Positions 19,527 through 27,992 of a DNA stretch of 64,000 nucleotides are shown here, piece after piece. This DNA comes from Sphaerisporangium melleum. Its GTDB lineage: Bacteria; Actinomycetota; Actinomycetes; Streptosporangiales; Streptosporangiaceae. The notes beneath the pieces are model-generated. The model worked only from the letters and a program-made list of their open reading frames with translations. It was not told where the DNA came from and searched no databases. The stretch is taken from contig NZ_BMNT01000014.1 of NCBI RefSeq assembly GCF_014646695.1, positions 82,148-146,147 on the forward strand, read 5' to 3'. Numbering within the stretch: position 1 is the first letter of the stretch; each line of letters starts with the position of its first letter. Position numbers and translations under genes: made by a program.

Positions 19527-19892
19527 GTGAGCAAGCCCGTGGAGACCCCGACGACCGGGTTCGACGGCGATACGAACCTGGACGAAGTCCTCGAGGCGCT
19601 CAAGGACGTCGTCGACCCCGAGCTGGGGATCAACGTCGTCGACCTGGGCCTGGTCTACGGGGTCAACCTCGACGAGGGCGAGCCCGGCGCGCCGCCGGTC
19701 GCCACGCTCGACATGACGCTGACCAGCGCCGCCTGCCCGCTCACCGATGTCATCGAGGAGCAGGCGCACTCGGCACTGGAAGGCATGGTGTCCGACGTCA
19801 AGATCAACTGGGTCTGGCTGCCCCCGTGGGGCCCTGACAAGATCACCGATGAGGGCCGCGAGCAGCTGCGCATGCTCGGCTTCAACGTCTGA
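19527..19892 (+). CDS. sufT: SufT, MIP18/DUF59 Fe-S maturation protein
   Basis: A 121-residue DUF59 protein with the family DPELGINVVDLGLVYGV start and the reactive cysteine in SAACPLTDVI. GTG at 19527 has GAGGAGG seven bases upstream, favouring it over GTG 19506. It ends the suf operon. Family knowledge ties SufT to cluster delivery when demand for Fe-S proteins is high. Confidence 0.92.
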   Translation: MSKPVETPTTGFDGDTNLDEVLEALKDVVDPELGINVVDLGLVYGVNLDEGEPGAPPVATLDMTLTSAACPLTDVIEEQAHSALEGMVSDVKINWVWLPPWGPDKITDEGREQLRMLGFNV

Positions 19893-20031
19893 CCGCCCTG
19901 CCTGGGCGCCGGCTCGTCCCGCGAGGTCTGCGATCCCTGATCGGCACGCCACCGCGGTGACGTGCGCGCGTGACGACGGTTTTCGTCCCGGCGGCCGTGC
20001 TCGCCGGAGCCGTCCCGGCGCGCCGATCCGG

Positions 20032-20056
20032 CGTTCCCGGTGTCGTGGCGGGAACG
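20032..20056. terminator. Hairpin downstream of suf operon
   Basis: CGTTCCCG (20032-20039) and CGGGAACG (20049-20056) form a perfect 8-bp stem with a nine-base loop, 140 bases beyond the sufT stop. Confidence 0.4.
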
Positions 20057-20221
20057 GTGAACGCGTACTTCGGCCGGGTACCGCCGTGCCGCTGACCGCG
20101 CGCGCGGGGCCCGCGTCACCGCGGCGGGCCACGCCGTCACGCCGTTGCGGTGGGTCGACATGTCGATCGACGGCGCGTGGGGATCCTTGATCTCCCAGGC
20201 CGGTCCGGTACGCCGGAGGGG

Positions 20222-20246
20222 GCCGGGCGGGCGTTGACCGCCCGGC
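20222..20246. terminator. Second hairpin downstream of suf operon
   Basis: GCCGGGCGG (20222-20230) pairs perfectly with CCGCCCGGC (20238-20246) around GCGTTGA. It lies upstream of the presumed helicase promoter. Confidence 0.4.
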
Positions 20247-20548
20247 GCCTGCTCCAACGAGGTGCGGGACCCTGTGGTCCCTGGTCCACGACGCCCTTTC
20301 CGGCTCGCGTCGCCGGTGTGGCGTCCGGCTGAGCACGCCCCCGGTGATCGTGACCCCGCAGAGTGGGCTAGACTCTTATCCGGCCACTTTCAGACGTGGT
20401 GTTCATGTGCGTGCGCGACCGACGCGCCGCCTCGGTGTCCTCCACGGACGCCTTCCCCGTTTCACGCGCGGCACGGGCCGCGCGCCCCGGCTCGTCCTTT
20501 CGCAGAAGTGACGTGCCATGTCTTTTCGACCGAAAGGCACGACCTATC

Positions 20549-22081
20549 GTGACCAGCACCAACACCGCCATGCCCGCCGACGCCCCCGTCGCGGAGGCGA
20601 CCGGCGGCCCCGCCGCCGAAGCGGCCGTCGCACCGGCGGAGTTCTCCCTGCTCGGCCTGCCGAAGCCCCTGATCAACGCGCTCGCCCGGCAGGGCATCAC
20701 CAGCCCGTTCCCCATCCAGCGGGCCACCATCCCCGACATCCTCTCCGGCCGGCACGTGCTCGGCCGCGGCCAGACCGGCTCGGGCAAGACCCTCGCGTTC
20801 GGCCTGCCCACCCTGACCCGGGTCGCCGGGGTGAAGGCGGCGCCGCGCCGCCCGCTCGCCGTGATCCTGGTCCCCACCCGTGAGCTGGCCATGCAGGTGA
20901 CCGACGCCCTCGAGCCGCTGGGCCGGGGCCTGTCCCTGCGGACCAAGACCGTCGTCGGCGGCATGTCCATGGGCCGGCAGATCGAGGCGCTGCGGCGGGG
21001 CGTCGAGATCGTCGTCGCCACCCCCGGGCGGCTCACCGACCTGATCCAGCAGGGCGAGTGCTCGCTGGAGGACGTGCGGGTCACGGTGATCGACGAGGCC
21101 GACCACATGTGCGACCTCGGCTTCTTCCCGGTCGTCAGCGCCCTGCTGGAGCGCACTCCGGCCGACGGGCAGCGTCTGCTGTTCTCCGCCACGCTGGACG
21201 GGGACGTCGACAAGCTCGTCCGCCGCTTCCTGACCGACCCGGTGACCCACTCCCTGGCCCCGGCCACCTCGCCGGTCGAGACGATGGAGCACCACGTGCT
21301 CCAGGTCAGCAAGGACGACAAGTTCCCCATCACCGCCGAGATCGCCAGCCGCGAGGGCCGCACGATCATGTTCGTGCGCACCCAGCACGGCGTGGACCGG
21401 CTGGTCAAGCAGCTCGCCCGGGTCGGCGTCCGCTCCGGCGGCCTGCACGGCGGCAAGCGGCAGAACCAGCGCACGCGCATCCTGTCGGAGTTCCGCGAGG
21501 GCAAGGTCGACGTGCTGGTCTGCACCGACGTCGCCGCCCGCGGCATCCACGTGGACGACGTCAGCCTCGTCCTGCACGTGGACCCGCCCATGGACCACAA
21601 GAGCTACCTGCACCGCGGCGGCCGTACCGCCCGGGCCGGCGAGCGCGGCACGGTCATGACCCTCGTGCTGCCCGACGAGCGCCGTTCCACCGACTCGATG
21701 ACCCGCCGCGCCGGCATCCGGCCGTTCCGGCTGAAGGCCACGCCGGGACACCCGCGCCTGGCCGAGGTCGCGGGCGCGCAGACGCCGAGCGGCGTGGCCG
21801 TACCGGTGTGGGAGCCGGCCCCGGTCGCCGCCAAGCGTCCCCGCCGTGAGGGCGGCCAGGGCGGCGGTGACCGCCGGCCGCGCCGCTTCCACGACCGCGC
21901 CCGTGAGGACGGCGACCGCCGCGACGGCGCGCCCGCCGGGCACGACCGCCCCCGCGGCCACCAGGGCGACCGTCCGGCGCGCGGCTACCAGGGCGAGCGC
22001 CCCGGCCGGGGGTTCCAGAGCGAGCGCCCGTCCCGCGACGCGCGCAACAGCCCCCGCCGTGGCCACAGCTCCCCCCGCTGA
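20549..22081 (+). CDS. DEAD-box ATP-dependent RNA helicase (RhlE/CsdA-like)
   Basis: A 510-residue helicase. All core motifs are present in order: Q motif PFPIQ, motif I GQTGSGKT (74-81), PTREL, ATPGRL, DEAD, SAT, and the C-terminal lobe ending HRGGRTARAG. After about residue 420 the protein becomes a basic, Arg/Gly-rich, disordered RNA-binding tail. GTG at 20549 is the likely start, but its ribosome site (AAAGG, 11 bases off) is poor; the frame stays open back to 20396. Such helicases unwind structured RNA, often in the cold. A strong terminator follows. Confidence 0.93.
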   Translation: MTSTNTAMPADAPVAEATGGPAAEAAVAPAEFSLLGLPKPLINALARQGITSPFPIQRATIPDILSGRHVLGRGQTGSGKTLAFGLPTLTRVAGVKAAPRRPLAVILVPTRELAMQVTDALEPLGRGLSLRTKTVVGGMSMGRQIEALRRGVEIVVATPGRLTDLIQQGECSLEDVRVTVIDEADHMCDLGFFPVVSALLERTPADGQRLLFSATLDGDVDKLVRRFLTDPVTHSLAPATSPVETMEHHVLQVSKDDKFPITAEIASREGRTIMFVRTQHGVDRLVKQLARVGVRSGGLHGGKRQNQRTRILSEFREGKVDVLVCTDVAARGIHVDDVSLVLHVDPPMDHKSYLHRGGRTARAGERGTVMTLVLPDERRSTDSMTRRAGIRPFRLKATPGHPRLAEVAGAQTPSGVAVPVWEPAPVAAKRPRREGGQGGGDRRPRRFHDRAREDGDRRDGAPAGHDRPRGHQGDRPARGYQGERPGRGFQSERPSRDARNSPRRGHSSPR

Positions 22082-22099
22082 CCGGCCCATCGCCTCGAT

Positions 22100-22134
22100 C
22101 GAAGGCGCAGTCGCTTCCCGCGACTGCGCCTTCG
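22100..22134. terminator. Strong intrinsic terminator after the helicase gene
   Basis: CGAAGGCGCAGTCGC (22100-22114) pairs perfectly with GCGACTGCGCCTTCG (22120-22134), a 15-bp stem with a five-base loop TTCCC, starting 19 bases past the stop codon. It also lies beyond the convergent lacI gene, so it may act in both directions. Confidence 0.85.
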
Positions 22135-22195
22135 GCGTATACGGAGGGACAGGACCGGAGTGCCCGGCCTCGCCGCCGTCAACGGCGCAGATGGG

Positions 22196-23212
22196 CTAGA
22201 CCGGCGGGGGAGCGGTGCTGCCGCGGGGGGTGAGGCGGGCCGGGTCGTCCTCGTAGGCGCTGACGGGATCGCCGGAGATCAGGGAGAGCAGGCGGCGCGC
22301 GGCGTGCGCGCCGTAGGCCGGGATGTCACGGGTGAGCGCGGTGAGCGGCGGGCGGACCACCTGCGCGAGCGGGGAGTCGTCCCAGGCGACGATCGACAGG
22401 TCGCCCGGGACGTCCAGGCGCATCTCCTGGGCGACCGACAGCCCGGCCACGGCCATGATGTCGTTGTCGTAGACCACGGCGGTCGGCCGCGCGGCCGAGC
22501 TGAGCAGCCTGCGGGTCGCGCGGGCGCCCTGCTCGCCGGTGTAGTCGGTGTGCACGGTGGCCGCCTCGTCCAGGCCGAGGCCGGCGCAGACGGCGCGGAA
22601 CGCCTCGTCCCGCAGCACGGTGTGCAGCAGCCTGGGCAGTCCGGCGACCCGGGCGATGCGGCGGTGGCCGAGTGCGCTGAGGTACTCCACGGTCTCGCGG
22701 ACCGCCGCCTCCTCGTCGGACCACACCGGCAGCAGCGACCCCGAGCCGGAGGGGTCCCCGAGCACCACCGCCGGCATGCCCATGGCCTCCACCTCGCCCA
22801 CCCGCGCGTCACCGGTGTGCAGGTCGACGAGGATGGCGCCGTCGACGCGGCGCTCGCCCCACCAGCGGCGGTACACCGCCATCTCCTCGTCGTGGTCGGT
22901 GACCACCTGGAGCATCAGCGCGTACGACCGGGCCGACAGCTCGCCCTCGATGCCGCTGATGAGCTCCATGAAGAACGGCTCGACGCCGAGGAAGCGCGCC
23001 GGCCGGCACAGGGCCAGGCCGATGGTGTTGGCCCGCGCGCCGTTCAGCGCCCGTGCCGCGCTGTTCGGCCGCCAGCCGATCTCGTCGGCGATCGCCAGAA
23101 TGCGCGCCCGGGTGGACGCCGACACCCCCGGCTGGCCGTTCAGCGCGTACGAGACCGCCCCCTTCGACACCCCCGCCTGACGGGCGATGTCGGCGATCGT
23201 CGGGCGTTTCAC
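22196..23212 (-). CDS. LacI-family repressor of the mannoside locus
   Basis: A 338-residue LacI/GalR regulator: HTH at residues 4-24 (TIADIARQAGVSKGAVSYALN), hinge helix to about 60 (PNSAARAL), then a periplasmic-binding-type sugar domain. GTG at 23212 has GGGAG five bases upstream. A copy of the 14-bp operator lies 14-27 bases upstream of its own start, and further copies precede the divergent beta-mannosidase and the importer. It should release DNA when bound to a mannoside. Regulation is read from the shared sites; the inducer is inferred. Confidence 0.9.
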   Translation of the reverse strand: MKRPTIADIARQAGVSKGAVSYALNGQPGVSASTRARILAIADEIGWRPNSAARALNGARANTIGLALCRPARFLGVEPFFMELISGIEGELSARSYALMLQVVTDHDEEMAVYRRWWGERRVDGAILVDLHTGDARVGEVEAMGMPAVVLGDPSGSGSLLPVWSDEEAAVRETVEYLSALGHRRIARVAGLPRLLHTVLRDEAFRAVCAGLGLDEAATVHTDYTGEQGARATRRLLSSAARPTAVVYDNDIMAVAGLSVAQEMRLDVPGDLSIVAWDDSPLAQVVRPPLTALTRDIPAYGAHAARRLLSLISGDPVSAYEDDPARLTPRGSTAPPPV

Positions 23213-23225
23213 GGCGGCTCCCTCA

Positions 23226-23239
23226 CTGAACCGGTCTAG
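23226..23239. promoter_or_regulatory. LacI-type operator A (autoregulation)
   Basis: CTGAACCGGTCTAG keeps the left half-site CTGAACCG of the inferred palindrome CTGAACCGGTTCAG. It lies just upstream of the lacI start codon. Confidence 0.65.
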
Positions 23240-23408
23240 ACCGATCGGGTCTGCCGGTACCTTACTACGCTCCCATCCCCGCGGAACGGCCGGTCATCGG
23301 CGGTGCGGCGGCCGGCGCCCGGCCCCGCGGGGAGAGCCGCGCGCCGCCCGCCTCCCCGCGCGCGGAAGGCGTCGCGGGCCGTGAATCGGGAGCGCCGGTG
23401 ACGAGCCG

Positions 23409-23438
23409 TTGACACCCTTGACACGCGAACCGTAGTTT
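23409..23438 (+). promoter_or_regulatory. Promoter of the beta-mannosidase gene
   Basis: Consensus -35 TTGACA at 23409-23414, an 18-base spacer, and -10 TAGTTT at 23433-23438. Transcription would start near 23445, right at operator B. Confidence 0.6.
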
Positions 23439-23445
23439 CACGGTG

Positions 23446-23459
23446 CTTATCCGGTTCAG
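23446..23459. promoter_or_regulatory. LacI-type operator B
   Basis: CTTATCCGGTTCAG, with a perfect right half-site GGTTCAG. It begins at the expected transcription start, so a bound repressor would block initiation. Confidence 0.65.
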
Positions 23460-23599
23460 AGTCGTCCGATTTCCGAAAGGACAAGGCGTGTTCCAAGGAC
23501 CGGCGCCGCCCCGCCGGTCGGCCGCCCCGTGACGAGCACCGCGTACGCGGGCCGTCCCGCCCTCGATCGCCGAAGGCCCGTTCCCGAAGGAGAGAACAC

Positions 23600-26041
23600 T
23601 TGGGCATGTACCGTCCGCTGCACGACGGCTGGACCCTGACCGCCGTATCGGACGAGGTGGACATCGCCGGCATCCCGGCGGCCGTCCCCGGCTGCGTGCA
23701 CACCGACCTGCTCGCGGCCGGTCTCATCGACGATCCCTACCTGGACGACAACGAGAGCCGGCTCACCTGGATCGGCCGCACCACCTGGGCCTACGAGACG
23801 ACGTTCGACTGGAGCGGGGCGCAGGACGCCGAGCGGGTGGACCTGGTCTGCGCGGGGCTGGACACCGTCGCGACCCTCCACCTCAACGGCGCCGAGGTGG
23901 GCGCCACGGCGAACATGCACCGCTCCTACCGCTTCCCGGTGCGCGACCTGCTGCGCGAGGGCGCCAACACCCTGCGGGTCGTGTTCACCTCCCCGTACAC
24001 CTACGCCGAGGGGCAGCGTGCGCGGCTGGGCGATCGCCCCGGGGCCTACGACGAGCCCTACCAGTTCATCCGCAAGATGGCCTGCAACTTCGGCTGGGAC
24101 TGGGGTCCCACCCTGGTCACCTCCGGCATCTGGCGGCCGATCGGCCTGCACGCCTGGGACGGCGCCCGCCTGTCCGCCGTACGGCCGCAGGTCACCGCCG
24201 AGGGGCGCGACGGCCGGGTCGAGGCGCACGTGACCGTGGAGCGGGCCGACGGTGACGGCCCCGCGGCCCCGCTCGCCGTCACCGCCTCGGTGGCGGGAGT
24301 GAGCGCGCGCGCCCTGCTCGCGCCGGGGGAGCGGGAGGCCGTGCTCACCCTGAAGGTGCCCGAGCCGGAGCTGTGGTGGCCCCGCGGCCACGGCGGCCGG
24401 CCGCTGTACCCGCTGGAGGTGCGCCTTGCGGAGGAGACCGCTTCGGGCGCCTCCGCCGAGGGCGCGCCGCTGGACTCCTGGCGCAGACGGGTCGGGTTCC
24501 GCGCCGTGCGACTGGACCGCTCAGGCGACGGTTTCACCCTGGTCGTCAACGACGTCCCGGTGTTCGCCCGGGGCGTCAACTGGATCCCCGACGACTGCTT
24601 CCCCGCCCGCGTCACCCGCGAGCGCCTGGTGAGGCGGCTGGACCAGGCGTGCGAGGCCGGCGTCAACCTGGTGCGCGTCTGGGGCGGCGGCCTGTACGAG
24701 AGCGACGACTTCTACGAGCTGTGCGACCGGCGCGGCCTGCTGGTCTGGCAGGACTTCCCGTTCGCCTGCGCCGCCTACCCCGAGGAGGAGCCGTTCGCCT
24801 CGGAGGTCGAGGCCGAGGCCCGCGACAACATCACCCGCCTGGCCCCGCACCCCAGCCTGGTGCTGTGGAACGGCAACAACGAGAACATCGAGGGCTTCGC
24901 CGACTGGGGCTGGCGCGACCGCCTCGGCGGGCGCACCTGGGGCGCCGGGTTCTACTTCGACCTGCTGCCCCGCCTGGTGGCCGAGCTCGACCCGGCGCGG
25001 CCCTACTGGCCGGGCAGCCCGTACTCCGGCTCCCCGGAGCTGCCGCCGAACGACCCCGCCCGCGGCACCGTCCACATCTGGGACGTGTGGAACCGCGAGG
25101 ACTACCTGCGCTACGCGGCCTACCGTCCGCGGTTCGTCGCCGAGTACGGCTTCCAGGGCCCGCCCGCCTACGCCACGCTGCGCCGCGCGCTGAGCGACGA
25201 CCCGCTCACCCCGGCCTCGCCCGGTCTGGCCCACCACCAGAAGGCCGTCGACGGCGCCGAGAAGCTGATGCGCGGCCTGCGCGCCCACCTGCCCGCGCCG
25301 GCCACCTTCGACGACTGGCACTACCTCACCCAGCTCAACCAGGCGCGCGCCATCGCCTTTGGTATCGAACGATTCCGCGCGCTCGCGCCGCACTGCATGG
25401 GCAGCGTCGTGTGGCAGCTCAACGACTGCTGGCCGGTGGTCTCCTGGTCGGCGGTGGACGGCGACGGCCGGCGCAAACCCCTGTGGTACGCGCTGCGCCG
25501 GGCCTACGCCGACCGGCTGCTGACCTTCCAGGACGGCGCACTCGTGCTGGTCAACGACGCGCCGGGCGAGTGGGCCGGGGAGCTCGCGGTGACCCGGCGC
25601 GGGCTCGGCGGCGAGCCGCTGGCCGAGGAGCGGCTGGCGGTCGCGGTGCCCGCCCGCGGCACGCTGCCGGTGCGCCTGCCCGCCCGGCTGGCCGAGCCGG
25701 GCGATGCGGCCAAGGAACTGCTGACGGCCCGCTTGGAGGGGCACACCGCCCTGCGGTTCTTCGCCGAGGACACCGAGGCAGCTCTTCCGGAGGCGGAGTT
25801 CGACGCGGTGGCCGAGCCCGTCGCCGGCGGCGCGCGGGTCACGGTCACGGCGCGGACCCTGGTGCGCGAGCTGGCGCTGTTCCCCGACCGGCTGGACCCG
25901 GCCGCCGAGGTGGACGACATGCTGCGCACCCTGTTGCCCGGCGAGAGCGTCACCTTCACGGTGCGCTCGCCGGGCGGCCTGGACCTCGCGGCGCTGACCG
26001 CCCACCCGGTGCTGCGCTGTGTGAACGAGCCCCGGCCGTGA
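23600..26041 (+). CDS. GH2 beta-mannosidase
   Basis: A cytoplasmic-type enzyme of 813 residues releasing beta-linked mannose from the end of manno-oligosaccharides. The jelly-roll N-terminal domain (LHDGWTLTAV ... WAYETTF) matches GH2 mannosidases. The acid/base Glu is in LWNGNNENIEG and the nucleophile Glu in VAEYGFQGPP. TTG at 23600 is preferred because AAGGAG ends seven bases before it; ATG 23606 would stretch the spacing to 13. No signal peptide is seen, so substrates must be imported, fitting the downstream transporter. Controlled by operator B. Confidence 0.92.
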   Translation: MGMYRPLHDGWTLTAVSDEVDIAGIPAAVPGCVHTDLLAAGLIDDPYLDDNESRLTWIGRTTWAYETTFDWSGAQDAERVDLVCAGLDTVATLHLNGAEVGATANMHRSYRFPVRDLLREGANTLRVVFTSPYTYAEGQRARLGDRPGAYDEPYQFIRKMACNFGWDWGPTLVTSGIWRPIGLHAWDGARLSAVRPQVTAEGRDGRVEAHVTVERADGDGPAAPLAVTASVAGVSARALLAPGEREAVLTLKVPEPELWWPRGHGGRPLYPLEVRLAEETASGASAEGAPLDSWRRRVGFRAVRLDRSGDGFTLVVNDVPVFARGVNWIPDDCFPARVTRERLVRRLDQACEAGVNLVRVWGGGLYESDDFYELCDRRGLLVWQDFPFACAAYPEEEPFASEVEAEARDNITRLAPHPSLVLWNGNNENIEGFADWGWRDRLGGRTWGAGFYFDLLPRLVAELDPARPYWPGSPYSGSPELPPNDPARGTVHIWDVWNREDYLRYAAYRPRFVAEYGFQGPPAYATLRRALSDDPLTPASPGLAHHQKAVDGAEKLMRGLRAHLPAPATFDDWHYLTQLNQARAIAFGIERFRALAPHCMGSVVWQLNDCWPVVSWSAVDGDGRRKPLWYALRRAYADRLLTFQDGALVLVNDAPGEWAGELAVTRRGLGGEPLAEERLAVAVPARGTLPVRLPARLAEPGDAAKELLTARLEGHTALRFFAEDTEAALPEAEFDAVAEPVAGGARVTVTARTLVRELALFPDRLDPAAEVDDMLRTLLPGESVTFTVRSPGGLDLAALTAHPVLRCVNEPRP

Positions 26042-26130
26042 CCGCCACGTCGCCCGCCCGGCGCGGCGTACCGGGCGAGGCCGCCGCACCAGGCCGCGGC
26101 GCTGATTCGGCGGCCGGCCGCAGCTGCTTA

Positions 26131-26144
26131 CTGAACCGGTTGAG
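26131..26144. promoter_or_regulatory. LacI-type operator C
   Basis: CTGAACCGGTTGAG departs from the palindrome CTGAACCGGTTCAG at a single base. It lies 70-80 bases ahead of the importer's binding-protein gene. Confidence 0.7.
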
Positions 26145-26146
26145 AA

Positions 26147-26159
26147 ATGAAAGTTTCAT
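26147..26159. promoter_or_regulatory. Second palindrome beside operator C
   Basis: ATGAAA-G-TTTCAT is a perfect 6+1+6 palindrome starting three bases after operator C. Its GAAA/TTTC arms resemble other actinobacterial LacI-family sites, so a second regulator may act here. Confidence 0.45.
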
Positions 26160-26212
26160 CGGCTTGACGGAAGTCGTGTAAAAGGCCCGCCCCCCGACCC
26201 TTTGGAGAAGCG

Positions 26213-27928
26213 ATGCGACGAACCACCCCCCGGCGGCTTCCCGGCGTGCTCACAGGCGCGATGCTGGCGCTCGGCCTGACCGCCGCCTGCACCGGCGGCG
26301 GGGCCCCACCGGTCGCCGCGGGCGGCGGAGCCACGGCGGGTTCCACGTCCTCGGCCGCGGCCGCCACGCGGATCCTGGACGTCTACACCGGGGCCAGCGG
26401 GCAGAACACGGCCAACTTCAACCCCTTCACCCCGACGCCCCTGCACGGCGTGCAGGGGATGATCTACGAGCCGCTGATGTTCTTCAACCAGGCCAAGGCC
26501 GGGGACGTCCAGCCGCAGCTCGCCACCGCCTACCGGTTCGCCGACGGCGGCAGGACGCTCACCTTCACCCTGCGTCCCGGCGTCAAGTGGAGCGACGGGC
26601 GGCCGCTCACCGCCGAGGACGTCGCGTTCAGCTTCGAACTGGCCAAGAAGAACCCCAAGCTCAACAGCGGTATCAACTCCGGCGGCAACGTCATGACCTC
26701 GGTCGAGGCCACCGGCGCCACCGAGGTCACGCTGAAGTTCAAGGAGCCCGCCTACACCCGGCTGTGGAACATCGCCGGCCAGTCGTGGATCGTCCCCAGG
26801 CACATCTGGGAGAAGATCAAGGACCCGGCCACCGACCCGAACAAGAACCCGGTCGGCACCGGCCCGTTCGTGCTGGGCGACTTCTCCCCGCAGACCTACG
26901 TGCTGAAGAAGAACCCGCAGTACTGGGAGACCGGCAAGCCGAAGATCGCCGGCATGCGGTTCTACTCCTTCAACGGCGGCGACGCCGCGACCACCGCCCT
27001 GGCCGCCGGGCAGCTCGACTGGAGCGGGCTGTTCATGCCCGACATCGACAAGCAGTACGTCGCCAAGGATCCCGAGCACAACAAGTACAAGAACGAGTCC
27101 TTCCTCTACGTCACCAACCTGGTGCCCAACCTGAAGAAGGCGCCGTTCACCGACGTGGCCGTCCGGCGGGCCGTCAACGTCGCCCTGGACCGCAAGAAGA
27201 TCATCGACCTGGCCTTCGCCGGCCTCGGCAAGATGCCGAACCCGCTCGGCCTGGTGTTGCCCCAGTACCAGGACTACATCGCGCCGCAGTTCGCGAACAC
27301 CCAGCTGGAGTACGACCCGGCCAAGGCCCGGCAGATCCTGGAGCAGGCGGGCTACCAGCGCGGCGCCGACGGCGTCTACGCCAAGGACGGCAAGCGGCTG
27401 TCGATCACCTGCACCGTCGTCACCGGCTGGACCGACTACATCAGCACCATGCAGATCGTCAAGCAGCAGCTCAAGGAGGTGGGCATCGAGTTCAAGTCCA
27501 AGGAGGTGTCCTTCAACGCCTTCAGCGCGGCGCAGACCAGCGGCGACTTCCAGATGCACATCTGGAACGCCTGGGGCGGCCCCGGCCCGTACTACATGTA
27601 CAACAACATCCTGAACAGCGCGAACGTCCCGCCGGCCGGCCAGAACCAGGCCCGCTGGAAGAACGACGTGGTCGACGCCGCGCTGAGCACGATCGCCCAG
27701 ACCCCGCCGGAGGACACCGAGGCGGTCAAGCAGGCGATCCAGCGGATCCAGGAGCAGGTGGTGGCCGAGGTCCCCTACATCCCGATCCAGCAGTCCAGCG
27801 CGCTCGCCGAGTTCCGCACCCTGCACGCCACCGGATGGCCCAGCGAGGAGAACCCCTACGCCCTGGCCCTGCCGTTCTACGTGCCCGACGGCGCGATCGT
27901 CGCCAAGAACCTGGTGCCGGTTCCCTGA
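26213..27928 (+). CDS. Opp/Dpp-type ABC importer, substrate-binding lipoprotein
   Basis: A 571-residue SBP_bac_5 (cluster C) binding protein. The signal ends with lipobox LTAAC, Cys26 being lipidated, followed by a Gly/Ala/Ser linker. Family phrases include YEPLMFFN, LRPGVKWSDGRPLTAEDV and VRRAVNVALDRKKI. GGAGAAG five bases before ATG 26213 sets the start. Although the family is named for peptides, members near glycosidases bind oligosaccharides; with a beta-mannosidase and a shared operator, manno-oligosaccharides are the likely ligand. Confidence 0.9.
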   Translation: MRRTTPRRLPGVLTGAMLALGLTAACTGGGAPPVAAGGGATAGSTSSAAAATRILDVYTGASGQNTANFNPFTPTPLHGVQGMIYEPLMFFNQAKAGDVQPQLATAYRFADGGRTLTFTLRPGVKWSDGRPLTAEDVAFSFELAKKNPKLNSGINSGGNVMTSVEATGATEVTLKFKEPAYTRLWNIAGQSWIVPRHIWEKIKDPATDPNKNPVGTGPFVLGDFSPQTYVLKKNPQYWETGKPKIAGMRFYSFNGGDAATTALAAGQLDWSGLFMPDIDKQYVAKDPEHNKYKNESFLYVTNLVPNLKKAPFTDVAVRRAVNVALDRKKIIDLAFAGLGKMPNPLGLVLPQYQDYIAPQFANTQLEYDPAKARQILEQAGYQRGADGVYAKDGKRLSITCTVVTGWTDYISTMQIVKQQLKEVGIEFKSKEVSFNAFSAAQTSGDFQMHIWNAWGGPGPYYMYNNILNSANVPPAGQNQARWKNDVVDAALSTIAQTPPEDTEAVKQAIQRIQEQVVAEVPYIPIQQSSALAEFRTLHATGWPSEENPYALALPFYVPDGAIVAKNLVPVP

Positions 27929-27939
27929 CCCCGAACGCG

Positions 27940-27976
27940 CCCGGGCGGCGCCGGCCGGGCGCCGGCGCCGCCCGGG
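27940..27976. promoter_or_regulatory. 15-bp perfect hairpin between binding-protein and permease genes
   Basis: CCCGGGCGGCGCCGG (27940-27954) and CCGGCGCCGCCCGGG (27962-27976) pair fully around seven bases. Such intercistronic stems protect or end the upstream message, letting cells make more binding protein than permease. Confidence 0.65.
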
Positions 27977-27992
27977 AAGGAAAGGAGGGGCG

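Larger units (their letters stand above)
19893..20548. promoter_or_regulatory. Gap between suf operon and DEAD-box helicase
   Basis: A 656-bp stretch without a supported gene. It holds two terminator-like hairpins (20032-20056 and 20222-20246) and overlapping perfect palindromes TCGACATGTCGA (20155-20166) and GTCGATCGAC (20162-20171). TAGACT at 20369-20374 is a possible -10, which would give the helicase a leader of about 170 bases. Confidence 0.4.
23213..23599. promoter_or_regulatory. Divergent control region lacI / beta-mannosidase
   Basis: This 387-bp gap carries operator A near lacI, operator B and a good sigma-70-type promoter on the mannosidase side, and about 150 bases between them in which I see nothing further. 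Confidence 0.6.

Noticed and set aside
17732-19633. A 633-codon minus-strand frame
   Set aside because: Antisense of sufS and sufU, whose motifs are unmistakable on the plus strand.
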